From: VRUE01 sp963819755
GTDB lineage: Bacteria; Actinomycetota; Thermoleophilia; Solirubrobacterales; 70-9
NCBI GenBank assembly: GCA_963819755.1
Contig: CAWFXB010000002.1
Span: 1,240,001 to 1,304,000, forward strand
Direction: 5' to 3'
DNA: 64,000 nucleotides
Below, piece after piece: positions 43,049-50,981 of the stretch. Positions within the stretch are counted from its first letter, which is position 1. Each line of letters opens with the position of its first letter. Both the position numbers and the translations under genes were made by a program. The notes beneath the pieces are model-generated. The model was given only the letters and a program-made list of their open reading frames with translations. It ran no database searches and had not been told where the DNA came from.

Positions 43049-43783
43049 CTACGTGTAGCTGACCGACTCCAGGTAGAGGCCGTGGGGTGGAGCGGTGTCG
43101 CCTGCTTCGCTGCGGGTGGCTCCGGTTAGGAGCTGCGTGAAGTTGTCTGGGGTGCGGCGGCCGGAGGCTGCTTCCAGCATGGTGCCTACGAGGATGCGGA
43201 CCATGTTGCGCATGAAGGCGTCGGCGGTGATTCGGAAGGTGAGGATGTCTCCTTCTTGCTCCCAGCTTGCGTGGTGGATGTCGCGGTCGAAGCGGACGTG
43301 GTCGGTTTGGGTCGGGGTGAAGGCGGTGAAGTCGTGGTTGCCCGGGAGAACGGCGGCGCAGGCTTCCAGGGCCTCCACGTCGAAGCGGTGGGGCCACCAG
43401 AGGGCGTGGTTCTGCTCGAAGGGGCTTGGTGCCGAGCGAGCCAGCAGGCGGTAGCGGTAGCTGCGCGCCCTGGCGCTGTGCCTGGCGTCAAAGCCCTCCT
43501 CGACCACGCTCGCCGCGGTGACGGCGACGTCGTCGGGCCCGACCCCGTTCAACCGCCGCGCCAGATCCCCCTGGATCTCAGCCGAGGTAACGAAGCTCGC
43601 GACCTGCCCAAGCGCATGAACCCCCGTATCGGTCCGGCCGGCCACCGAAAGCTGCACGGGCTCGCGCAACACAGTCGCCAAAGCAGCCTCCAGCTCCCCC
43701 TGCACAGTCCGCAGCCCGGGCTGCGCTGCCCATCCTTTAAAGCTCGCGCCGTCGTATTCGATGTCCAGCCGCACGGTCGTCAT
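43049..43783 (-). CDS. truA: tRNA pseudouridine synthase A
   Basis: 244 residues from the ATG at 43783 (MTTVRLDIEYDGASFKGWAA), preferred over an upstream in-frame ATG because it begins the conserved domain. The catalytic AGRTDTGVHALGQV has D52. Other TruA motifs are ARARSYRYRLL and FMRNMVRILVGTMLEAASGR. Makes pseudouridine at positions 38-40 of the anticodon arm. Often next to rplQ on the same strand; here convergent. Confidence 0.95.
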   Translation of the reverse strand: MTTVRLDIEYDGASFKGWAAQPGLRTVQGELEAALATVLREPVQLSVAGRTDTGVHALGQVASFVTSAEIQGDLARRLNGVGPDDVAVTAASVVEEGFDARHSARARSYRYRLLARSAPSPFEQNHALWWPHRFDVEALEACAAVLPGNHDFTAFTPTQTDHVRFDRDIHHASWEQEGDILTFRITADAFMRNMVRILVGTMLEAASGRRTPDNFTQLLTGATRSEAGDTAPPHGLYLESVSYT

Positions 43784-43816
43784 CGCGAGCAGTATCCCGC
43801 CACCCAACTACGGAGG

Positions 43817-43860
43817 GTGTCTGAGCTTAGGGGTGCATGCGCCCCCGTAAGCTCAGACAC
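43817..43860. repeat. Long perfect hairpin between truA and surE
   Basis: gtgtctgagctta pairs perfectly with taagctcagacac (13 bp), and gggg with cccc inside around tgcatgcg. It lies in the divergent truA-surE gap just before family-1 copy C; it may be a regulatory hairpin or another palindromic repeat. Confidence 0.7.
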
Positions 43861-43878
43861 GCTGGATTGCTTTCGAGA

Positions 43879-43999
43879 GGACGGGGGAGGGGGTGTCCGG
43901 TCGGGCAGCGGCGTCCCCTTTTCGCCCCGTCAGTCCAAGAGAGATGCAAGCGCGGCTGGCGAAAACCCAGCAACCGACCGGACGCCCCCTCCCCCGTCC
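43879..43999 (+). repeat. Family-1 long hairpin repeat, copy C
   Basis: 25-bp arms at 43879-43903 and 43975-43999 with one mismatch. Inside: agcggcgtcc, ttttcgcc, agagaga and ggcgaaaacccagcaa. Same orientation as copy A, inverted relative to copy B, so B and C bracket truA. Confidence 0.9.
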
Positions 44000-44015
44000 C
44001 TAGAATCGCCTTTCC

Positions 44016-44825
44016 ATGCGCGTCCTTCTAACCAACGACGACGGAATCTCGGCCCCCGGCCTCCAAGCCGCCCGCCGCGCCCTGCGCGCGCTGGACGGCG
44101 TCGAGGTCGACGTGATCGCCCCGGACTCGAACCGCAGCGCCACCGCGCGGAGCATCACCACCCGCTCGCCGCTGACGGTCGAGGAGGTCGAGTTCGGCGA
44201 TGGCGACCGGGGCTTTGCCACCGACGGAACGCCGGTCGATTGCGTCCGCTTCGCCGAGCTGGGTCTGGTCGGGCACCGGCCCGACCTGATCGTCTCGGGA
44301 ATCAACCACGGCGCCAATCTCGGCGACGACATCACCTACTCCGGCACCGTCGCCGCGGCTTTTGAGGGGATCGTGCTCGGCATCCCCGCCGTGGCGATCT
44401 CCCAGCAGTCCTCCGGCGGTGGCATGGGCTACGTCAGCGGTCGCTTCGACTTCTCGGTTGCGGCAGCGTTCGTCGCCCAGCTCGTCGGGGCGCTGGGAGA
44501 CGAGCCGATGCCGCCGAAGACTCTGATCAACGTCAACTGTCCTGCGGGTGAGCCGAGCGGGATCGAGGTGACCAAGCTCGGCAAACGCGTCTACAACGAC
44601 GAGCTGAAGCTCGTCTCCGAGGACGAGGACGGGCGTCGCCGCTACGAGATCTACGGCTGGCAGCCCGGCTTCGAGGAGCTTGAGGGCTCCGACCTGATGG
44701 CGGTCTCGCAGGGGCGGATCGCGGTCACGCCGATTCACTTCGACCTCACCGACCACGGCGGCCTGGAGCGACTGCGGAGCTGGCGCTTCGAGGAGATGCT
44801 GGCCGCCTGCGCCCCGCAGGCGTGA
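44016..44825 (+). CDS. surE: 5'/3'-nucleotidase SurE
   Basis: 269 residues. Metal-binding LLTNDDGISAPG (D8, D9), PDSNRSATARSITT (Ser) and SGINHGANLGDDITYSGTVA (Asn) match the SurE active site. It hydrolyses nucleoside monophosphates and is common near stationary-phase genes. The end is one base before the candidate IS110 boundary. Confidence 0.95.
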   Translation: MRVLLTNDDGISAPGLQAARRALRALDGVEVDVIAPDSNRSATARSITTRSPLTVEEVEFGDGDRGFATDGTPVDCVRFAELGLVGHRPDLIVSGINHGANLGDDITYSGTVAAAFEGIVLGIPAVAISQQSSGGGMGYVSGRFDFSVAAAFVAQLVGALGDEPMPPKTLINVNCPAGEPSGIEVTKLGKRVYNDELKLVSEDEDGRRRYEIYGWQPGFEELEGSDLMAVSQGRIAVTPIHFDLTDHGGLERLRSWRFEEMLAACAPQA

Positions 44826-44836
44826 GACGTCCTGTG

Positions 44837-46042
44837 TCAACCCCCCGCCGTCTGCAGGCGGTTGAAGTTGCCATGTCGAGCGGGGTCATAGGGCTCCCGG
44901 TTCTGCCAGCAACGCCAGAGCACCCTGATCCAGGCACGGCCCAGAGTGCGGATCGCATGGGGGTGGTCTTGCCCTCTGGCCCGCGCTCTGCGGTAAACCT
45001 CGCCGGCCCAGGGATGCCAATGGCGGGTGGAGTCGGCCAGCCTGGCGACGGCGACCCGCAGGCGCTTGTCGCAGGCCCGCCTGAAGGTGGCGATGCGCAG
45101 CTTGCCGGACTCCAGGGCGACTGGGCTCATGCCAGCGTCGGCGGCCATCGTGGCCTCGGTCGGGTAGCGCTCCCGGCAGTCGCCGAGCTCGGCGATCAAG
45201 GTCGCCGGGGAGAGCGCCGTCTTGGGGTCGCGAAACAGCGCCCGGAAGATGGCCGCGTCGGGGTGGGCGGCAAGCCGCTCGCGGATCTGGGCGTCAAGCG
45301 CGGCGATCTCGGCGACGATTGGCTCCAGGGCGCCGACCAGGCCGAGGACGACCGCCCGACGTGCCTCGCACTCAGCCTTCCCCGCGGTCCCCTTGGGCGC
45401 CGCGTTCAGCCGCGCCACCAGCTCGGCGGGGTCGGTCCTGCCGCTGTAGGAGTTGCGAGCCAGGAATGCCGCCATGCGCCCGGCACCCAGGCCTCTGGTG
45501 TCACCGGGACTCGGATAGCGCTTGATGAAGGCCAGCGAGATCGGGCTGTCGAGCGCGGCAAAGATCAGCGCCCCGGGCCAGAAGGCCTGCAGTTGGGCGC
45601 GCAGCTGGTTGGCGAGCTCCACCCGCACCCCGACCAGGCCCTCGCGGGCCCGGGTCAGCGCCTTCAGCGCCTTGGTCTCCTCGCCGTCGGGCACCAGCGC
45701 CCGGAAGCGGTGGGCGTCGGTGCGGGCCAACTCGGCCAAGACGTAGGCGTCGAAGCGATCGGACTTGCCGTGGGCGACCGCGAAGCGGGCACGGGCGGCT
45801 TTGACCTGATTGGGGTGGATCGCCAACACCTCCAGGCCGGCGGCGAGCAGGCGCTCGACCAGGATGCCGTCGGGGCGCTCGATCGCCACCCGAACTACGC
45901 CGTGCCTCTCGAGCCCGCGCGCCAGCTCGGTGAGCCCACGTTCGTCATGGGTGACGGAGAAGCGCTCATTGACGCGCCCCTCTTCGCTGATGCAGACCTC
46001 ATGGGCCTCGGCGGCCCAGTCGATTCCCGCGGTTGGTGCCAT
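44837..46042 (-). CDS. IS110-family transposase (DEDD)
   Basis: 401 residues. N-terminal RuvC-like DEDD domain: D8 (GIDWA), E55 (IERPDG), D95 and D98 (KSDRFDAY). C-terminal transposase-20 domain has the Ser-containing AGMSPVALESGK. Complete with no frameshift; gaggag precedes the ATG. By family knowledge it is a recombinase guided by a bridge RNA made from the adjacent non-coding end. Confidence 0.93.
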   Translation of the reverse strand: MAPTAGIDWAAEAHEVCISEEGRVNERFSVTHDERGLTELARGLERHGVVRVAIERPDGILVERLLAAGLEVLAIHPNQVKAARARFAVAHGKSDRFDAYVLAELARTDAHRFRALVPDGEETKALKALTRAREGLVGVRVELANQLRAQLQAFWPGALIFAALDSPISLAFIKRYPSPGDTRGLGAGRMAAFLARNSYSGRTDPAELVARLNAAPKGTAGKAECEARRAVVLGLVGALEPIVAEIAALDAQIRERLAAHPDAAIFRALFRDPKTALSPATLIAELGDCRERYPTEATMAADAGMSPVALESGKLRIATFRRACDKRLRVAVARLADSTRHWHPWAGEVYRRARARGQDHPHAIRTLGRAWIRVLWRCWQNREPYDPARHGNFNRLQTAGG

Positions 46043-46137
46043 GCTTCCTCCTCGGTCGATTCACGTCGGCTGGCTGCCGGCCACGAGGAGCCGTTGCGCG
46101 TGCTCATAGGGTGGCGTTTACCGGCGCCACGTCCTGT
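46043..46137 (-). ncRNA. Candidate IS110 non-coding end / bridge-RNA region
   Basis: 95 bp upstream of the transposase start. On the minus strand it begins with the 9-bp repeat and then gtggcg-ccggtaaa-cgccac, a 6-bp hairpin, followed by further GC stems. IS110-group elements encode a bridge RNA in this position; 95 bp is short for one (known examples are nearer 180), so the element may be reduced or its edge further out. Confidence 0.3.
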
Positions 46138-46317
46138 TGGCGCTTCTGGCACCTCGCACCGCCGGGAGGCGCTGGTCTCACGCGGGCCGTCTGTGCGGCT
46201 AGCGAGCGTGGCGCTCTCCCGGCGGGGGTCGGCTTCTCTATGCGTTCCCCCGGGATCTTCGACGGCCTCGCTGCGCTCGGCCTCTCAATCTCAGGAGAAC
46301 AAAGGGGAGGTTGGCCT
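46138..46317 (+). other. Region upstream of ligA
   Basis: 180 bp between the proposed IS end and ligA. It contains GC-rich inverted segments and ends with aaaggggagg, a strong ribosome-binding site. No gene was identified; it presumably holds the ligA promoter. Confidence 0.35.
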
Positions 46318-48342
46318 ATGAGCGAGGCCGGTGCACAGCGCGCCGCCGAGCTGCGGCGGGAGCTGGAGCGCCACAACCGGCTCTACTACGTCCTCGACGA
46401 ACCCGAGGTCGGCGACGACACTTACGACGCGCTGCTCGACGAGCTGCGGGCGCTCGAGGCCGATAACCCCGAGCTGCGTACGGCGGACTCGCCGACGCAG
46501 CGGGTCGGGGCGCCGCCGCTCGACCGCTTCGAGCAGGTCGAGCACCACGAGCAGATGCTCTCGCTCGGCAACGCCCGCAATGAGGAGGAGCTGCGGGCCT
46601 GGGAGAACCGGCTCGCCAACTACCTCAAGCGACTCGACATCGCCGCCTCGGAGTTCAGCTACACGACCGAGCCGAAGATCGACGGCCTGGCGATCTCGCT
46701 GACCTACGAGGACGGGGTGCTCGTGCGCGGCGCCACCCGTGGCGACGGCCGGGTCGGCGAGGACGTGACCCAGAACCTGCGCACGATCGGCTCGGTGCCG
46801 CTGCGAATCCCCGATGCGCCCGAGCTGATCGAAGTCCGCGGCGAGGTCTACCTACCGATCGCCGCCTTCAAAGCCCTCAACGAGCGCCGCGCCGAAGCCG
46901 AGGAACCGACCTTCGCCAACCCGCGTAACTCGGCCGCGGGCTCGATCCGCCAGCTCGACCCGGCGCTGGCGGCCGAACGACCGCTCTCGACCTGGTGCTA
47001 CGGGATCGGCGCGGTCCGCGGCCTCGACCTCGCCACCCATATGGACGAGGTCGAGTGGCTGGACGCGCGCGGCTTCAAGGTCAACCCCGGCACGGCGCAC
47101 CACGGCGGGGTGGACGGCGTGGTCGAGCGCTGCCACTGGTGGGAGCAGCGGCGCGAGGCGCTCGACTACGAGATCGACGGCGTCGTCGTCAAGGTCGACG
47201 AGCGTGCGCTGTGGCGCGAGCTGGGCGTGGTCGGGCGCGAGCCGCGCTGGGCGATCGCCTGGAAGTTCCCGCCGACGACGGCGATGACGAGGATGAACGG
47301 CGTCGTCTGGAACGTCGGCCGCACCGGCCACCTGGTGCCGTTCGCGATGCTGGAGCCGGTCCACGTGGGCGGCGTCACCGTCAGCACGGCGACGCTCCAC
47401 AACGAGGAGGACCTGGAACGCAAGGACGTGCGGGTGGGCGACGAGGTGGTTGTGATGCGGGCAGGCGACGTGATCCCCCAGGTCGTTTCGCCGAAACTGC
47501 CGCGCAAGAACAAGCGCGCGCGCAAGCCCAAGCCGCCGAAGAAGTGCCCCGCCTGCGGCACCGAGACGGTCAAGCCCGAGGGCGCGGTGTTCACGATCTG
47601 CCCCAACCGCACCGGCTGCCCGGGCCAGTCCTTCCAGCACGTCAAGCACTTCGTCAGCAAGGGGGCGATGGACATCGACGGCTTCGGCGAGAAGCAGGCG
47701 ATGCGCTTCCTCGAGGAAGGCCTGATCGCCGACGTCGCCGACATCTACGACCTGACCGAGGAGCAACTCGTGGGCATGGACCGCTTCGCCGAGGTCTCCG
47801 CTCGCAACCTGCTGGCGGCGATCGACGCCTCGCGCTCGCGGCCGTTCAAACGCGTCCTCTACGCGCTCGGCCTGCTGGGAGTTGGTTACGTGACCGCGGA
47901 GGCTTTGGCCGATCACTTCGGCTCGATCGACGCTCTGCACGAGGCCGACCCGGAGCGGATCGAGGCGGTCGAGGGTGTGGGGCCGATCATGGCCGTGCAG
48001 ATCGCCGAGTCGCTCGCCGACGAGCCGACCTGGCGGCTGGTCGAGAAGCTGCGCGAGAAGGGGCTGCGACTGGAGCAGGATGCCTCTGAACGCCGCGCCG
48101 AGGGCGGCCCGCTCGAGGGCAGGACGCTGGTCCTTACCGGCACTCTGCCCGAGCTGACCCGTGAGGAGGCGGCGGCGCTGGTCAAGGATGCCGGTGGCAA
48201 GGTGGTCAACTCGGTCTCGAAGAAAACCGACTACGTCGTCGCCGGCGAGAACCCGGGCTCGAAGCTGGCCAAAGCGGAGAAACTGGAGGTCGAGGTACTC
48301 GACGAAGCCGGCCTGCGTACCCTTCTGGAGAGCGGCTCTTAG
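46318..48342 (+). CDS. ligA: NAD+-dependent DNA ligase
   Basis: 674 residues from the ATG at 46318 (MSEAGAQRAAELRRELERHN), with ggggagg upstream. Adenylation lysine K120 in TEPKIDGLA; OB fold; zinc finger CPACGTETVKPEGAVFTICP, then NRTGC; HhH repeats (FGSIDALHEADPERIEAVEG); C-terminal BRCT (GRTLVLTGTLPELTREEA). Joins Okazaki fragments. Complete. Confidence 0.97.
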   Translation: MSEAGAQRAAELRRELERHNRLYYVLDEPEVGDDTYDALLDELRALEADNPELRTADSPTQRVGAPPLDRFEQVEHHEQMLSLGNARNEEELRAWENRLANYLKRLDIAASEFSYTTEPKIDGLAISLTYEDGVLVRGATRGDGRVGEDVTQNLRTIGSVPLRIPDAPELIEVRGEVYLPIAAFKALNERRAEAEEPTFANPRNSAAGSIRQLDPALAAERPLSTWCYGIGAVRGLDLATHMDEVEWLDARGFKVNPGTAHHGGVDGVVERCHWWEQRREALDYEIDGVVVKVDERALWRELGVVGREPRWAIAWKFPPTTAMTRMNGVVWNVGRTGHLVPFAMLEPVHVGGVTVSTATLHNEEDLERKDVRVGDEVVVMRAGDVIPQVVSPKLPRKNKRARKPKPPKKCPACGTETVKPEGAVFTICPNRTGCPGQSFQHVKHFVSKGAMDIDGFGEKQAMRFLEEGLIADVADIYDLTEEQLVGMDRFAEVSARNLLAAIDASRSRPFKRVLYALGLLGVGYVTAEALADHFGSIDALHEADPERIEAVEGVGPIMAVQIAESLADEPTWRLVEKLREKGLRLEQDASERRAEGGPLEGRTLVLTGTLPELTREEAAALVKDAGGKVVNSVSKKTDYVVAGENPGSKLAKAEKLEVEVLDEAGLRTLLESGS

Positions 48343-48345
48343 GCC

Positions 48346-49584
48346 TCAGTAGGAGGCGACCAGAGCGGCCATCTGGTCCTGCTCGTCGTGGGCTAGCGAG
48401 AGGTCGCTGACGCTGTTCATCAGGATCGAGAAGATCATCGTCTTGCCGTCGCGGTTGAAGCAGTAGCCGGAGAGAGCGCTGACCCCGGTCAGCGTGCCGG
48501 TCTTGGTGCGGCAGCGACCGTAGGCGGCGGTTCCGTGCATGCGGTCGGCAACGGTTCCTTCGTGACCGGCAAGCGCCAGGTCCTGGATGAATTCATCGCC
48601 GGCCGGCGCCCCGCGCATCGCCTCCAGGAGGCCCACGACCTGGGCCGGGGAGGCGCGGTTGCCGCGGGTCAGGCCGGAGCCGTCGATCGCCTCGATGCCC
48701 GAGCCCTCGCTGCGAGCGAAGCGCTCGACCACGTCCGTTCCGGCCTGGGTGGTTCCGGCGCCGCCGAAGTGGGCGCCGAGCAGCTTCGCCAGCATCTCGG
48801 CGAAGAAGTTGTTCGAGTAGACGTCGGTCGCTTCGACCAGTTGCGACATCGTCGGCGAGCGCACGCTGGCGAGCGCCACGGCTCCGGGTGGGGTGACCGC
48901 GCGGGCGACTCCGGTGCGGATCTTGATTCCGCCAGAGCGAAGTGCGGCATCCAGCGTCGTCGCGGCGAGGGTCGCGGGATCGGAGGCGAAGCCCTGCGAG
49001 ATCGAGCCGCGGTAACCGGAGTCGAACGAGAGTCCCGAGAGCGGCCCGATGTAGGGGCTGGTCGCGTAGCCCGAGTCGGCGACGCCACGCAGCCGGTCGA
49101 AGACGCTGTCGTCGGCGTAGAGCCGCCCGGTTACGGCATGCACGCCGGCGGCGCGGAGCTGCGAGCCGAGCAGGAGCAGGTCGGTGCCGATGCCGCCCCC
49201 ATAGCGGTCGTAGAACGAGGGCACGCCAAGCGCTGGATCGCCGCCTCCCTGCAGGTAGAGGCTGCCGTGGAGCACGCCGGCGGCGTCGATCCTGCCGTCG
49301 GTGAGCAGCTTGGTGACGATGCGGTATTCGGGCCCGAAGCGGGAGAGAGCGGTCGAGGTCGTGAACAGCTTCGTATTCGAGGCCAGGATCCGCGGCCGCT
49401 CGGCCGCCCGCGCGCAGACAGGCTTGCCGCTTTCCGCATCGATCACGAACAACCCACTGGCCGATCCCCCTCCATAGACCAGCCGTTCCCGCATCTGCTG
49501 GCAGACATTGGCAGCTCCACTCGCTCCCGCCGGGAGGAGAAGCAGGACAGCTAACAAGCCGAAGAGGATCGACGCCCGTCTCAT
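48346..49584 (-). CDS. dacB: D-alanyl-D-alanine carboxypeptidase/endopeptidase, PBP4 type
   Basis: 412 residues from the ATG at 49584, chosen because it begins a signal peptide (MRRASILFGLLAVLLLLPAG). An upstream in-frame start would run into repeat D. Active-site motifs: SNTK at residues 69-72, YSNN, and KTG in CRTKTGTLTG. Extracytoplasmic enzyme trimming peptidoglycan stems and crosslinks. Convergent with ligA, divergent from the patatin gene. Confidence 0.92.
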   Translation of the reverse strand: MRRASILFGLLAVLLLLPAGASGAANVCQQMRERLVYGGGSASGLFVIDAESGKPVCARAAERPRILASNTKLFTTSTALSRFGPEYRIVTKLLTDGRIDAAGVLHGSLYLQGGGDPALGVPSFYDRYGGGIGTDLLLLGSQLRAAGVHAVTGRLYADDSVFDRLRGVADSGYATSPYIGPLSGLSFDSGYRGSISQGFASDPATLAATTLDAALRSGGIKIRTGVARAVTPPGAVALASVRSPTMSQLVEATDVYSNNFFAEMLAKLLGAHFGGAGTTQAGTDVVERFARSEGSGIEAIDGSGLTRGNRASPAQVVGLLEAMRGAPAGDEFIQDLALAGHEGTVADRMHGTAAYGRCRTKTGTLTGVSALSGYCFNRDGKTMIFSILMNSVSDLSLAHDEQDQMAALVASY

Positions 49585-49635
49585 CCCAAGTAGCAACACA
49601 AGAACCAGGCAAGGTAGCGGCGCGAGCGGCCGCGT

Positions 49636-49680
49636 GGCTGGCGAAAACCCAGCAACCGACCGGACACCCCCTTCCCTCCC
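49636..49680 (+). repeat. Family-1 repeat, half copy D
   Basis: 49636-49670 match 43954-43988 of copy C at 34 of 35 positions (ggctggcgaaaacccagcaa onward). The left arm and left core are missing. It lies in the divergent promoter region between dacB and the patatin gene. Confidence 0.8.
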
Positions 49681-49722
49681 TCCCAACCAACCTGGCCGCC
49701 CCGTCTGGGATAATCCGTGTTT

Positions 49723-50970
49723 ATGGGCAAGGTCGTCGATATCGAGACTCCCACCCGGCGTAAACGGGTCAAGGGTCGAAAGCGGCCTTCGAAGACCGCC
49801 CTGGTCCTCGGCGGCGGTGGCTTCACCGGCGGCGTCTACGAGATCGGCGCCCTGCGCGCGCTCGACCTGCTCGCCGTCAACAGCACCGTCAACAGCTTCG
49901 ACGTCTACGTCGGCACCAGCGCCGGCTCCTTCGTCGCATCGATGCTCGCCAACGGCGTCACCCCCGACGAAATGATGCAGGTGATCAACAAGCGGGTGGA
50001 GTCGGAGCTTGACGATCTCGACCTCGACAAGGTGCTGAAGTTCAACTACTTCGGCTTCCTGCAGAAGGCCGCGATGCTGCCGCTGCGCTCGCTCGAGCTG
50101 ATGCGCAGGCTGGTCCAGATGGGGGACTTCTCAGCGATCGACATCGGCGTCGGCCTCGCCGAGGCCCTGCCAACCGGTCTCTATTCGGGTGGCGGGATCG
50201 CCGACTACGTCGAGCAGGCACTCGCCGACTCCGGCGGCATCAACGACTTCCGTCAGCTCGACAAAGAGCTCTACCTGACCGCGACCGACCTCGATACCTG
50301 CGAGCGCCTGGTCTTCGGCGAGGAGGGCTGGGACGACGTGCCGATATCCAAGGCGATCGAGTGCTCGACCGCGCTGCCGATCGTCTACAAGCCGGTCGAC
50401 CTGAAAGGCCGGCAGCTGGTCGACGGCGGCATCCGTTCGACCACCAACGTCGACATCGCGGTCGAGAAGGGCGCCAAGTTCATCATCGTGGTGAACCCGC
50501 TCGTCCCCTATGTCAACGACTTCGAACAGACGATCCCGACGGTGTTCGGGACGCGCGTGCGCCGGGTCTCCGACATGGGGTTGCCGGCGATCGCCAACCA
50601 GACCTTCCGCCTGATCGCCCACGCTCGCCTGCACGAGGCGGTCGCCCGCTGGCAGGAGAAATACCCGGGCGTCGACATCATCCTGGTCGAGCCCGAGCCC
50701 AACGACGAGTTGATGTTCGGCACGCCGATCATGGACTACTCGCGACGGCTGAAGATCGCCCGCCACGGCTTCGAGTCGGTCACCGCCACCCTCGCCCAGG
50801 ACTACGACCGCTACAAGGAGATCGCCGAGCGCCATGGGCTCGAGATCTCCGAGCGACGGGTGCGCCGTGCGGTCGAGCGCGCCTCCGAAGAGGAGCCGGA
50901 GCAGGCCTCGGCCTGGCGCCGGGTGCTCGAGCAGACCACCTCGGCGCTGCTTCGCGGCGAGGCCTCCTGA
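49723..50970 (+). CDS. Patatin-like phospholipase
   Basis: 415 residues from ATG 49723 (GTG 49717 is also in frame). Oxyanion loop GGGGFTGG (residues 30-37), nucleophile motif GTSAG (64-68, S66), and the dyad Asp in VDGGIRS (D234). A basic N-terminus (RRKRVKGRKRPSK) precedes the domain. Likely a lipid acyl hydrolase acting at the membrane; substrate unknown. Confidence 0.9.
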   Translation: MGKVVDIETPTRRKRVKGRKRPSKTALVLGGGGFTGGVYEIGALRALDLLAVNSTVNSFDVYVGTSAGSFVASMLANGVTPDEMMQVINKRVESELDDLDLDKVLKFNYFGFLQKAAMLPLRSLELMRRLVQMGDFSAIDIGVGLAEALPTGLYSGGGIADYVEQALADSGGINDFRQLDKELYLTATDLDTCERLVFGEEGWDDVPISKAIECSTALPIVYKPVDLKGRQLVDGGIRSTTNVDIAVEKGAKFIIVVNPLVPYVNDFEQTIPTVFGTRVRRVSDMGLPAIANQTFRLIAHARLHEAVARWQEKYPGVDIILVEPEPNDELMFGTPIMDYSRRLKIARHGFESVTATLAQDYDRYKEIAERHGLEISERRVRRAVERASEEEPEQASAWRRVLEQTTSALLRGEAS

Positions 50971-50981
50971 GGCTCTGAGCC

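Larger units (their letters stand above)
44827..46137 (-). mobile_element. IS110-family insertion sequence, proposed boundaries
   Basis: A minus-strand IS110 transposase is bracketed by the same 9 bp, acgtcctgt, at 44827-44835 and 46129-46137. IS110 elements lack terminal inverted repeats and insert by core recombination, leaving short repeats of this kind. The proposed element is about 1.3 kb. The right end is very short (transposase stop is 2 bp from the repeat), and the other end has 95 bp of non-coding DNA, as expected for a left end. The inferred empty site joins surE to the ligA upstream region cleanly. Boundaries are inference. Confidence 0.55.

Noticed and set aside
42860..43129. Short plus-strand frame after rplQ
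   Set aside because: It is the read-through of family-1 repeat copy B rather than a gene; the peptide matches repeat-derived sequence elsewhere.
44822..46321. Long plus-strand frame across the IS110 element
   Set aside because: It is the antisense shadow of the intact transposase gene.
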